A DNA stretch of 64,000 bases from positions 1-64,000 of the forward strand of contig JAFSYU010000060.1 in NCBI GenBank assembly GCA_017443595.1, written 5' to 3'. Below, in pieces: positions 35,401-41,952 of the stretch. The translations under genes and the position numbers were made by a program. A model generated the notes under the pieces. The model did not search any database. It had not been told where the DNA came from and was given only the letters and a program-made list of their open reading frames with translations. The first letter of the stretch is position 1; every line of letters begins with the position of its first letter. The DNA is from Clostridia bacterium (GTDB lineage: Bacteria > Bacillota > Clostridia > Oscillospirales > CAG-272).

Positions 35401-36685
35401 GATAACGGATACGCAAGGCCACACCATGGCGCACCTTATCATGGGGAAGATATTCGATCACTCGGATTTTAAGATAACAAGCTACAGTAATGATCTGTTA
35501 AATCCGAATCCTATAATGACAGATACAAACAACATTCTGAACTTTAATATGTCAGCTCGGATAGGATTGGCGGATGAACTCGGTACTCTTAAATCCGAAA
35601 TAAAGGATCAGGTCACCGCGACAAACGTATACCAAAGTTTTGTAGTATACCTTAACCGTAAAGAAAACGATGAACTCAGTAAGGTAATACTCGGATCGCC
35701 TTCCGGCGTCGGTACATACTATATTGATTATACTTTGGACGAAATCAAAGCAGGCGACGGGCAGGCATACGGTGTTATCCGTATCACACAAAACTATGCT
35801 GAATTTGTCACAGGTGATATAAGCAGCTGTTTTGAAGCTGATGCGCAGACCGGTGAGATCAGAGACTTTGAGATCAACTCGGAATTAACTCTTACGTACT
35901 CATCAAGTGCTATTCCCACCCAGTTCCCGGGACGTAGTTCTACGGCCGGAAACGACAACGGAGTAACGGTTTCCGGCTCGTCCAATATCGCGTTCCAACC
36001 TGCTGCAACGACGTACAGTAAGAACACTGTAGGAGACGATGAAAGCCCGGCAAGATCATATTATTCCGAAAGCTCACCTGAAACTGCAACACTTGACCTG
36101 AGCCCTGTAGGAAACCGCGAAGGTGACTTTACACCTCTCGGAATAAACGCGCTCAACATAGACGGTGCATCAATAGCAAGCTTTGATATTCTGCCAACAC
36201 TTAATGTCGGCGTAATAAGTGGATATTTATTAAGCAATCCCAGTATTCCTTTTGATTCCGAGACAAATTCATATAATTATACTGATGCAATAGTCAAAAT
36301 CGAGCTGCGGCAAAAGCAGGCGGACGGTACGTACGGTACTCCTATTGATATGAGATCATATATGGATTCTTTCGGATTTGAAGGGTGTACTACAGGTCTA
36401 TCATATGATAATACGGCTGGTGCGTATGCATATACGCAGATCATTCCAAAAGCGCAATTGGAAGAAACCGCATCTTCTATTACGCTCCCCGTAATGAAGT
36501 GCAGTGTTATAACAGGAGATCGGTTTGAAGATGCCGGTTATACATACGGAAACTTCAAAATTACAGTAACGGTGTACTTAAGAGATGCGAATGATGAAAA
36601 AATTTCGATTACCCAGGCGTCAAACTATGTAATATATACAAACGCAAAGGTGCTCACAGATTTTATCAACCAAACACAACAATAA
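26438..36685 (+). CDS. Giant (3,415-residue) extracellular repeat protein
   Basis: Basic N-terminus, hydrophobic signal (AITLALSFVFVFSVITAFII) and SVKAEE form a plausible export signal. Residues about 200-560 hold 45-55-residue repeats ending in GGLVG, GGVIG, GGVFG or GGICG (GLUG-like turns, as in beta-helix adhesins). At about 660, 1130, 1520 and 1930 come longer modules of the pattern FKGTFDGQNHTLTF ... GLFAKTSGATIQNVTLSGN, each followed by GG-turn repeats. The last 800 residues lack these repeats and look like stacked beta domains (TLDLSPVGNREGDFTPLGIN). No LPxTG, C-terminal helix or dockerin is seen, so wall attachment is unexplained. One uninterrupted frame with an AT-rich internal segment around 31.9-33.7 kb. 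Probable adhesin or matrix protein; ligand unknown. Confidence 0.8.
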   Translation: MLNNSSKSNFIKRNAVKAITLALSFVFVFSVITAFIINAGMSVKAEEIAREYNIRSAADLKEYSRQYKLGYRNKNDVLNISINEGDVVSDDGFISIGTIMQNGVSSPYPFSGTINVPTAGVDVFHLFDCPLFDYVSTDMKITGAGTIKIMREKLPETPAEGALTHGALFANHVVAGTSAANWSISLLALTGNGTQSESFEGLIGDIENNANVTITFTNEAPINVSGEGNIGLICGALGEGSTLNVTTSGSGANISVTSTGGHAGGLVGEMKSGSTLKFNSANNSKVTSVTSGASKYAGGVIGYADNITLQYGSGITDYAVSGTVIGGMGAGGVFGYYKNTSSPATFTLEDTFAIASGMSISSNASSGYTGGVFGLLENTGASLTFDGNDESINVNLNQGTYRGGICGGFQTNALTNTFEVYDTNTTVNASGDYSAGLVGALTNNTAAYVNIHDVICMSNNASLGAGIIGTVGNKGSFVDMTGNITVSCASDCKIDAGLISNMTQGVLRMSGVFNLSGFVNKDAASGYLVKERGRALVYALGDGKGTNNGWTFKRNTGISIDDIHSWGEVVRMDGTILKESDLVTVDMDAHTVTVAGAVETMSTVTDFTKTALNISLNTENNTGTGALQFNSSNASSTLLGSSSTLKLGADISLAGTGITGLTRDNTRDNVDIGVLFKGTFDGQNHTLTFATGENYGLKEDGTALPAGSTQGNIHQHTYNGLFAKTSGATIQNVTLSGNFYINQTTGDVRLGGVTAYATNGLEINKVTADFNGRIKVNNSSGYYAGAVGVAAGSGLDVDIIGSSNLHPVFTDISTTASQSPAYFSGAIGYVGGSSDQDINFASSTLGLTYNKTGNANRASLFGCAIGSVANCAYAKDSRKINLSTITTDLTVTGATARDREIGGILGVDWYAADATLNGVTVNSNITAAGDADFGGLVHAATGRWDVKQIALTSAGYNLSSASDSTFGFIANKTSVNGDNKSALYLDVDNTGSNYNIAALTFTGGPTFSVYDEIVAYSGFNNASNIVSNGHSIISITTSNDIINTNNTYNTYLNKTTYGQTAANKINPKTRYYYNVNNAREIAGDDTEEDYNKYNFYVWSLKTYAHNSLAAWFPSTNTFTGDLDMTGISYYPVDLTESVTFGDGSTATVIKLDNVLMEDNVKYAYTGADGRTTRSNTNQHYLMHTALFRNDGGSNITLNKVSLQGNVPNLSTNDSSFCGFIVAGTLGNSEDYNVKFNGSDITLDGVHIVTSTGADLTTNAYAPLLINKIGKKSSLTLDGVAQSMTAYSTYASGNKYAASSLIGDVGSSSARAIYLSFADMKLDGRSAANSIGNMDTAYGTDRSIFSRATFLNSFLYAGESSGSYNYEISEDWTDSSPTATAIHNVTYGKEISTSAEFANKQKKYINNTDYFTHPTSYQSTTEYDFSTGFLPHVYVAYNLSESKHEIAVNVSVTAEIQGCGKYNDPYIIDDDSKLPIISKIIHGGAGVADTTTLYLPDDLASILNNSSSYTATGYIKYKFSSKVSSSQFIDAGNATTQTAYTYDKVREYLAGAYYVITKDIKLDKDYIGLGETISNDNDNQKKFVFRGVIIGRNITVTNESVNPLIHTSVGSVIKDLTVKVDVKNGLSENTNYISLAAPTGSNTYEYLSGIKAYGAVIGQILGGDNIIDNVETVFTNVHFDITGSDNTTNYERLTPIGGYVGALVNGGLIFRNMVKTNNDQTTTVFKGLTSSFEARIAADSGYLYINPIIGRVIAGYAFYETNDATYSVKSTLDNGNKNYVISDLTANDTYLASKGKLTITYSSTGYTIEVPDGQAMYLLGAIINSGAAAANDQTYAINPNSEKAYYALLEFWQAYRSNTTVRGGSYYTTVGSSTGTDYTSAQDDRYTTDRKCIPYIIRKYTINKKTENGVTSNSSIYYARYLGKAQYNIINVTGDCDVAAGFRGIGDIFYNNELVRLRISQMNGGNHTITLHMRYIDYDQTAQKYIAVDGSGDNDTASSSTSGFGLFNVLFMDGVSKENSTNSINSFTLNGSIYYDVLQLKTGNASLYRYTKAVDGVGSYSTLNVGGVIGTLHGDYYLKDLTINNIVFEGAKFVGGLIGYARSNDNAIRVIDDCGTGESTTGINITAGVSAGGLVGFMQRRVTIKGDTTSPTKLLINSINVKGKITNDITQLQYLKAKDVYSVGGIIGTTDPKFEAEISNYRIVGKSGNTKHLYVSEEAASTHGGGVIGTIKNTWITLTNISIENLNIEATYAGGLVGSHYCDKQYKSNVSYNNNCAIWTIENCTVDGNTGNGSGKSTIKGYLSAGGITGEMNQYNTQTLAGYAKLVINNTTVKNYKITSSTTDNNDKQAAGGVIGLAVGGQNDDTMIFDLSLQDLLIDKCAISTAATGTGTNSTNGTGGLFGTIKFTIIKGHNILINETSIVGDENTANYTATVIGNNRYDNSTDKKSFVKLVGVSANLTGATTATTKSKVVGNTSSETDKVDVNDGYVVFADYGGVNTITNTTHHVVKNDNTSIRKAEDDEKQPVDAASPYVTVNPYYLSTSNKFELSSDGVADTKEHLPIQTILTDGRTGRYKYAADSDYTGSGGDKNLTVVDNNKTKFAMLSTEVSYFGPDFPVLVLDGTETNDDIDKLITAYIRMLTNTKFAYGDTAANTDKYDILIYRMVYDGQGGFTPYLTETSLKRNTDYSNNATTSKFYRDKTLFDSGKEQFTLIDVRFYDPGNNANTAYHLYIPVFVKKVLQYRFDIAALSGTSYYQNLYSSRYGEPLIENAGTPVTVYFQYAYTRTAADWKDAIEAGENIATNYSKTLVLDKANTNAVIKDLVVKDSNDVIIHDAILVLVDPNDNCKPYYAKFSDAFNTDTRILDLSAFKETMTADGQGGYTFSGDSFTPQALSQLLNITATQNNASGLFVIDDEDPTVKVGNTGYRLATDSNEDAGADKYNLNVTAVNNERYYLSIYTEADTNYDLFHYYIIKSPSQFSDANLAPAKITDTQGHTMAHLIMGKIFDHSDFKITSYSNDLLNPNPIMTDTNNILNFNMSARIGLADELGTLKSEIKDQVTATNVYQSFVVYLNRKENDELSKVILGSPSGVGTYYIDYTLDEIKAGDGQAYGVIRITQNYAEFVTGDISSCFEADAQTGEIRDFEINSELTLTYSSSAIPTQFPGRSSTAGNDNGVTVSGSSNIAFQPAATTYSKNTVGDDESPARSYYSESSPETATLDLSPVGNREGDFTPLGINALNIDGASIASFDILPTLNVGVISGYLLSNPSIPFDSETNSYNYTDAIVKIELRQKQADGTYGTPIDMRSYMDSFGFEGCTTGLSYDNTAGAYAYTQIIPKAQLEETASSITLPVMKCSVITGDRFEDAGYTYGNFKITVTVYLRDANDEKISITQASNYVIYTNAKVLTDFINQTQQ

Positions 36686-36688
36686 AGA

Positions 36689-36732
36689 ACAGTCAGTATG
36701 TCGTCACCATTGATCAGCGGCATACTGACTGT
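36689..36732 (+). terminator. Long-loop hairpin after the giant gene
   Basis: ACAGTCAGTATG (36689-36700) pairs perfectly with CATACTGACTGT (36721-36732) over a 20-base loop, 3 bases after the stop. A T-tract is missing (GTCACATAATT follows), so termination may be partial or the stem may instead protect the mRNA end. Confidence 0.55.
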
Positions 36733-36775
36733 GTCACATAATTGGGCTTGCAACGAAAAAATAGGAGAAAATGCT

Positions 36776-38089
36776 ATGCCTGACAAGGTTTTTACAGTAG
36801 GGGCTGCAAAGGCGGATATAACGCCGGAGGTGGGAACGCTGCTTTACGGTTACGTTCCGGATTCGGTCAGCACGTCGGTGCACGACGGGCTCGAGCTTAC
36901 CGCCGTCGCCTTTGCAGAGGGAGAAGAGAAGGCGCTTCTTATCTCGCTTTCCGTAGGCGATATACAAACGGAGCTTGCACAGACTTTGCGTAAGCTCGCC
37001 GGCGACGCCGCCGGGATCAGATACGAAAACGTTGTTATCGCCGCCACGCACACGCATTCCGCGCCAAACGTATCCGGCATGGAAGGCTGGGGTGACGTTG
37101 ATCACAAATATATTGATGAGATACTTATACCCGCGCTTTGCTCCGCGTCAAAACGCGCGGCGGAGAATATGCGTCCGGCGGAGATAGCCGTCGGCGTCGT
37201 TCACTCTGAGATCGGCATAAACAGAAGACAGCAGTTAAAAAACGGATTTATACAGTTAGGTCAAAATCCGTGGGGTTGTTTTGACCCGTTCATGACCCTG
37301 CTTTCCATACGCGGAGAAGATGATAAAAAAGGTATAGTAAACATAATACACTACGGCTGTCACGGTACTGCCGCCGGCAACAATAGAGAGATAACGCGTG
37401 ACTGGATAGGCGTTATGACGGACAGGCTGCAGCGCGAGACCGGCGTGCCTACCACGTTTTTTAACGGCGCTTTGGGCGACGTAGGACCGAGGCTGACGAA
37501 CGGTCAGACGACGGGCGATATAAGCCACGTTGAGGAGCTTGGAGGAGCCGCGGCGTCCGACGCTTTGCGCGTTTACAGATCGCTCGGCGTTTACAAAAAA
37601 GGCACGCTTAAAGTTATCCGCGCAGACGTAAGCATTCCGAGAAAGCCCCTGCCGCCGATAGAAGTATTGCAAGCGCAGATCGCACGCTTTACCGAGCCTG
37701 ACAAAGCGATAAATATTGACAGGCTGGAATACGCTCACCTGCGTTCCGCGCTTGACGAATATGAAGCGGGCTGTCCGCCCTATGAAGAAAAGTATACGTT
37801 CGATCAGACGATTATCTCGATCGGCGATATTGCAATAGTGCCGTTTCCGTTTGAGATATTCTCGGAAATATCTTTGCGTTTGCGCGAGTATTCGCCTTAC
37901 GCGTATACCCTGTCCGTATCTAATGCAAACGGATATTCCGCATATCTGCCGTCACAGGATCAGATAGTCAGGGGCGGATATGAAGTCGGCTGTTTCAGAT
38001 ACAGCGGCGCGCATCCTCTTGTTGACAACGCGGATCAGATACTGATAGAAGAAAACTTGAAACTGCTTGAAAAAGCGTACACAGAATAA
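36776..38089 (+). CDS. Neutral/alkaline ceramidase N-terminal-domain-like hydrolase
   Basis: The start at 36776 follows AGGAGA; the longer frame from 36698 would run through the hairpin. The 437-residue protein starts with FTVGAAKADITPEVGT, typical of the neutral ceramidase N-terminal domain, and has the zinc-site stretches AATHTHSAPNVSG and NIIHYGCHGTAAGNN plus FFNGALGDVGPR. It lacks a signal peptide and the ceramidase C-terminal domain. Many bacterial members with this single domain sit in carbohydrate clusters and are probably not ceramidases, so the substrate stays open. The DegT aminotransferase follows after 12 bp. Confidence 0.82.
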   Translation: MPDKVFTVGAAKADITPEVGTLLYGYVPDSVSTSVHDGLELTAVAFAEGEEKALLISLSVGDIQTELAQTLRKLAGDAAGIRYENVVIAATHTHSAPNVSGMEGWGDVDHKYIDEILIPALCSASKRAAENMRPAEIAVGVVHSEIGINRRQQLKNGFIQLGQNPWGCFDPFMTLLSIRGEDDKKGIVNIIHYGCHGTAAGNNREITRDWIGVMTDRLQRETGVPTTFFNGALGDVGPRLTNGQTTGDISHVEELGGAAASDALRVYRSLGVYKKGTLKVIRADVSIPRKPLPPIEVLQAQIARFTEPDKAINIDRLEYAHLRSALDEYEAGCPPYEEKYTFDQTIISIGDIAIVPFPFEIFSEISLRLREYSPYAYTLSVSNANGYSAYLPSQDQIVRGGYEVGCFRYSGAHPLVDNADQILIEENLKLLEKAYTE

Positions 38090-38101
38090 AGGAGAAAAAA
38101 T

Positions 38102-39298
38102 ATGTACAAAGTTGGTCAGAACGAGATTGAAGCGTTCAGCCGCGCACTTCTGAGCCGTGACTTTTTTAAGATAAACAGCGCCGGACGTGAAGTTCATAAT
38201 TTTGAGGAAGAGTGGAAAAAAATAACGGGCGCCGGATACGCGCTTACCATGACTTCCGGATTTGCGGCGCTGACGTCAGCGCTCGTAGCTATGGGCATAG
38301 GTCCGGGAGACGAGGTCATCGTACCGGGCTATACGTATATAGCGTCCGCTCTGGCGGTAGTCGCGGCGGGTGCGATACCGGTCATCGCAGAAGTTGACGA
38401 GACGCTTACGCTCGACCCGAAAGACGTGGAAAAGAAGATCTCGTCTCATACAAAAGCTGTAATGCCGGTGTATATACAGGGATTTCCCGCGGATCTTGAC
38501 GCTCTGACGGCTTTGTCTGAAAAATACGGATTTAAAATAATAGAAGACGCCTGCCAGGCGGACGGCGGTCAGTATCACGGAAAATATCTTGGTACAATAG
38601 GCGACGCCGGCGCGTATTCCTTCAACTACTTCAAGATAATCACGTCCGGAGAGGGCGGAGCAATGGTGACCAACGACCGCACGATATACGAGCGCGCGCT
38701 CATTTACCACGACGCCGGAGCCGTTGCGTTTTTCGGCGATCAGTTGAACGGTATAGAGCAGCCTTTGTTCGGCGGTTCCGAGTTCCGCGTATCAGACCTT
38801 ACCGGCGCCGTTCTGCGCGAGCAGCTTAAGCGTATGCCGGGCATTTTATCCGATCTCAGATCAAACAGAAACAAGCTTTCAGAAGCGTTGTTTTACGGTT
38901 CTTCCGTTATAAAAGCCGGAGGCGTCAGCCTGACTCAGGCGCCGTCTCACGATATCGAAGGCGACTGCGGCACGACTTTGCCCCTGCGGTTTGAAAGTGA
39001 AGCGGACTGCCGCAAGTACTGTGAATATGCCGCAAACAACGGCATAGGGCTTACGGTGCCGATAGATACGGGAAAACACGTTTACACAAACTGGACGCAA
39101 ATTATGGAAAAGCGCGGAGCGCTCCATCCGGCAATGGATCCGTTTTTGATGGAGGCAAACAAGGGGCTGCAGCACGACTATAAAGCTGATATGTGTCCGC
39201 GCACGCTCGATCTGCTTTCGCGCACCGCGTACGTTATGATAAATCCGGACTGGAGCGACGGTGATATAAAACAGATAGCCGCTTCAATGACAAAATAA
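38102..39298 (+). CDS. DegT/DnrJ/EryC1/StrS-family PLP aminotransferase
   Basis: 398 residues, a fold-type I PLP enzyme. Landmarks: MTSGFAALTSALVAMGIGPG (cofactor phosphate loop), DEVIVPGYTYIASALAVVAA, the Asp149 stretch IIEDACQADGG, and the Schiff-base lysine Lys178 in YSFNYFKIITSGEGGAM. These enzymes aminate keto-sugars or cyclitols for surface glycans or secondary metabolites, usually with glutamate as donor. AAAGGAG lies 7 bases before the ATG and the gene is 12 bp after the ceramidase-like gene. No other nucleotide-sugar genes are nearby, so the substrate is not evident. Confidence 0.9.
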   Translation: MYKVGQNEIEAFSRALLSRDFFKINSAGREVHNFEEEWKKITGAGYALTMTSGFAALTSALVAMGIGPGDEVIVPGYTYIASALAVVAAGAIPVIAEVDETLTLDPKDVEKKISSHTKAVMPVYIQGFPADLDALTALSEKYGFKIIEDACQADGGQYHGKYLGTIGDAGAYSFNYFKIITSGEGGAMVTNDRTIYERALIYHDAGAVAFFGDQLNGIEQPLFGGSEFRVSDLTGAVLREQLKRMPGILSDLRSNRNKLSEALFYGSSVIKAGGVSLTQAPSHDIEGDCGTTLPLRFESEADCRKYCEYAANNGIGLTVPIDTGKHVYTNWTQIMEKRGALHPAMDPFLMEANKGLQHDYKADMCPRTLDLLSRTAYVMINPDWSDGDIKQIAASMTK

Positions 39299-39322
39299 AG
39301 TATTATAAAGTAACATAAAAGG

Positions 39323-39356
39323 GACGGCGGACGCGCAAAGCCGCTGCGTCCGCCCT
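39323..39356 (+). terminator. GC-rich hairpin after the aminotransferase
   Basis: GGCGGACGC (39326-39334) pairs with GCGTCCGCC (39345-39353) over a 10-base loop, with a weak CTCTTAC tail. It may be a poor terminator or repeat-derived. Confidence 0.45.
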
Positions 39357-39385
39357 CTTACAAATAAGCGGCTCTGCAGGTTTCA

Positions 39386-40591
39386 GTGAGTAAAAAAGCT
39401 ATCATTATGCTGCCCGGTATAATGGGCAGCACCATTTACGCAAAGTCTTCTTTTAAAATAGGAAGCATAAGTCTTTCAAAGTACGACCGTATCTGGGATC
39501 CTCCGATAAACGTGATCACTGCAAGACACAAAGTGTTTTCAATGAAATGCGACTCCGAGGGAAAGCCTCTTTACGACGTCGGTACGCTTGAACCGATAGT
39601 AAACAATAAAAAAGAACCTTACCGTCAGTTCGGCGGGCTGAATATATATAAAAATCTGTATTTTAGGCTGTATAATGATTTTTATCCGGAATATGATATA
39701 ATACTTTATGAATATGACTGGAGAAACGATCCTTACGATACGGCTCAGATGCTTGACGGATATATAGAAGCAAACGGATACACGGAGATCATTTTTATTT
39801 CTCACAGCATGGGAGGCAACGTATCGTCATATTATATGACACTCGGTGAGGACAGGCTGAAAAAGGTAAAAAAGCATATTTCAATAGGCACGCCGTATCT
39901 CGGCACGGAGAGACTGGCGTACGTGTACGATACCGGCGACGCGGTAAGATATTCGTTTTTGGGAATAAATCTGGTGCTGCCTTTTATAGGCGACGCTATC
40001 AAGTCCGTTATGCCGAATTTTCCGGGAATATATTCGCTTTTGCCCGTAAAAACAAGGTTTTCTCCGTATCTGTTGGAAAAACGCGCGAAAAAAAAGCCGG
40101 AGCTGAAAATGAATTATAAGCAGACTCTGCACGCTTTGTCCACGTTTCTCCACAAGTGGAACGGCAGCCTTTACGCGTCCGCCGTGTCGCGCCAGGAGCT
40201 CGTATTCTGCGACGGCGTCCATATAACGAGCAGGACGGATTCGTATCATATAGTCGGCGACGGTCTGAAAACACCGGATAAGCTTATCATTAAAGAGGAC
40301 CTCTCCTCAAGAAAGAAAAAGACTATCAAAATCGATTCGTGCTTCACGGAGGGAGACGGTATGATCTCCCTGCGCAGCGCGCTCATAGGCGGAGAGATAA
40401 AGTCAAACGTGCTTTATAAATACAGCGCCAAAAACGTTGACGCGGATCATATAAATATTATAAAAGGCGCAGACGACGGAAAAACGGTCGAATTCATCTG
40501 CGACGTTATAAAAGGTATCAACGTATTCTCATACAAAGACGATGAGTTTTTCAACAGATATTCGGGATACAAAGAGAGAAAACAGGTATAA
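39386..40591 (+). CDS. LCAT-like alpha/beta hydrolase
   Basis: 401 residues with a GTG start at 39386 (weak CAGG upstream). It begins KKAIIMLPGIMGSTIYAKSS, the oxyanion loop of lecithin:cholesterol acyltransferase-like hydrolases, and has the nucleophile elbow FISHSMGGN with Ser141. DGMISLRSALIGG and ADHINIIKG near the C-terminus should hold the acid and histidine (ADH). No signal peptide. It probably cleaves or transfers acyl groups on lipids or other esters; substrate unknown. The last gene of this plus-strand block. Confidence 0.83.
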   Translation: MSKKAIIMLPGIMGSTIYAKSSFKIGSISLSKYDRIWDPPINVITARHKVFSMKCDSEGKPLYDVGTLEPIVNNKKEPYRQFGGLNIYKNLYFRLYNDFYPEYDIILYEYDWRNDPYDTAQMLDGYIEANGYTEIIFISHSMGGNVSSYYMTLGEDRLKKVKKHISIGTPYLGTERLAYVYDTGDAVRYSFLGINLVLPFIGDAIKSVMPNFPGIYSLLPVKTRFSPYLLEKRAKKKPELKMNYKQTLHALSTFLHKWNGSLYASAVSRQELVFCDGVHITSRTDSYHIVGDGLKTPDKLIIKEDLSSRKKKTIKIDSCFTEGDGMISLRSALIGGEIKSNVLYKYSAKNVDADHINIIKGADDGKTVEFICDVIKGINVFSYKDDEFFNRYSGYKERKQV

Positions 40592-40597
40592 AATTAA

Positions 40598-40618
40598 AGC
40601 GGGCGTAAAGCGCCCGCT
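40598..40618. terminator. Bidirectional terminator between convergent genes
   Basis: AGCGGGCG (40598-40605) pairs with CGCCCGCT (40611-40618) over a 5-base loop. TATGATTTTTT follows on the plus strand and TTAATTTTAT on the minus strand, so it can stop both the hydrolase and the deo operon. Confidence 0.75.
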
Positions 40619-40637
40619 TATGATTTTTTACCTGGAA

Positions 40638-41939
40638 TTATCGTATGATTTTATAAACAAGTTCCTGCTTTTCGGGCGGATTCTCGCCGAAGCTGAGGGC
40701 GGAGCGGAAGGTTTTTTCGGCTTGTTGGATCTTTGATACGCTGCAAGTATGGAGGCGGCAGAGCACGTCTCCTTTTTTTACGAGATCGCCGGGCTTTTTC
40801 TCGATCACTATGCCGGCGGAATAGTCTATGCTGTCCTCTTTTGAGGCGCGCCCCGCGCCTAATATCATCGCGGCGGTACCTATAAGGTGCGCGTCCGTCT
40901 TTGTCAGATATCCGTCCGTATCCGATAATACCGGATATATCAGAGAAGCGGACGGCAAAAGCTCCGTATCGCACAAACACTGCGGATCGGCGCCCTGCGC
41001 GGATACCCACTCTTTCATTTTTTCAAACGCCGTCCCGTCCGAAATCACGCCTTTTACAAGCTTTTCAGCATCTTTTGCGTCAATACCTTTGAGCTGCGCC
41101 AGCATTTCCGAAGCCAAAACAACGCAGACGCGCGCAAGCTCGTCGTCCTGTCTGCCGCGCAGTACGTTTATCGCTTCTTTCACCTCAAGCGAGTTTCCTA
41201 TACAGGAGCCGAGCGGGACTTCCATATTCGTAAGCACCGCCGTGACGTTTCTGCCGCAGCCTTTGCCTATTTTTACCATATTTTCTGCGAGTATTACGGC
41301 GTCCTCTTTCGTTTTCATAAACGCGCCGCTGCCGTATTTGACGTCAAGAACTATGTTCTTTGATCCCGCCGCAAGTTTTTTGCTCATGATACTTGCGGTT
41401 ATCAGCGGGATCGAGTCCACGGTCGCCGTAACGTCGCGCAGAGCGTACAGCTTTTTATCAGCGGGTGTCAAATTACCGGTCTGACCGATAACGGCGATAC
41501 CGATATTATTAACCTGAGAGATGAATTCATCTTCCGATAGCGACGTGCGGTAACCCGGTATGGATTCCAGCTTGTCAACTGTTCCGCCGGTATGGCCTAA
41601 ACCTCTGCCGGACATTTTTGTAACTATACCGCCTAAACACGCTACGATAGGCGCGACTATAAGAGTCGTTTTGTCTCCCACGCCGCCGGTGGAATGTTTG
41701 TCCGCCGTCAGATCGCCGAAGCGCGACAGATCGAGCATATCGCCGGATTCCGCCATACATTCAGTCAGCGTTACGGTCTCTTTTTCCGTCATGCCGCGGA
41801 AGAATATCGCCATACACAAGGCGGAAGCCTGATAATCCGGTATCTCGCCTTTTGTATAACCGTCAATAAAAAACTTTATCTCATCGTCCGTAAGCGCTTT
41901 TCCGTCACGCTTTTTTTCAATAATATCATACATTCTCAT
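40638..41939 (-). CDS. deoA: Pyrimidine-nucleoside (thymidine) phosphorylase
   Basis: Phosphorolyses thymidine, deoxyuridine and, for the Pdp type, uridine to free base and (deoxy)ribose-1-phosphate. The start at 41939 (GGGGTG 7 bases upstream) gives MRMYDIIEKKRDGKALTDDE and 433 residues, the normal length; the earlier frame start would overlap the upstream gene. Landmarks: KHSTGGVGDKTTLIVAP (phosphate site), the family signature SGRGLGHTGGTVDKLESIPG, KKLAAGSKNIVLDVKYGSGA, and a C-terminal IVIEKKPGDLVKKGDVL. Last gene of the deo operon, 13 bp after the fused phosphopentomutase gene. Confidence 0.95.
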   Translation of the reverse strand: MRMYDIIEKKRDGKALTDDEIKFFIDGYTKGEIPDYQASALCMAIFFRGMTEKETVTLTECMAESGDMLDLSRFGDLTADKHSTGGVGDKTTLIVAPIVACLGGIVTKMSGRGLGHTGGTVDKLESIPGYRTSLSEDEFISQVNNIGIAVIGQTGNLTPADKKLYALRDVTATVDSIPLITASIMSKKLAAGSKNIVLDVKYGSGAFMKTKEDAVILAENMVKIGKGCGRNVTAVLTNMEVPLGSCIGNSLEVKEAINVLRGRQDDELARVCVVLASEMLAQLKGIDAKDAEKLVKGVISDGTAFEKMKEWVSAQGADPQCLCDTELLPSASLIYPVLSDTDGYLTKTDAHLIGTAAMILGAGRASKEDSIDYSAGIVIEKKPGDLVKKGDVLCRLHTCSVSKIQQAEKTFRSALSFGENPPEKQELVYKIIR

Positions 41940-41952
41940 AAGAACACCCCCG

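Noticed and set aside
36400-36685. Sortase LPxTG anchor or C-terminal membrane anchor of the giant protein
   Set aside because: The C-terminus ends in polar ITQASNYVIYTNAKVLTDF and NQTQQ without LPxTG, hydrophobic helix or basic tail.
40828-41484. Plus-strand frame opposite the pyrimidine phosphorylase gene
   Set aside because: The opposite strand encodes a fully conserved enzyme with family signature; this frame is a Ser/Pro-rich complement.
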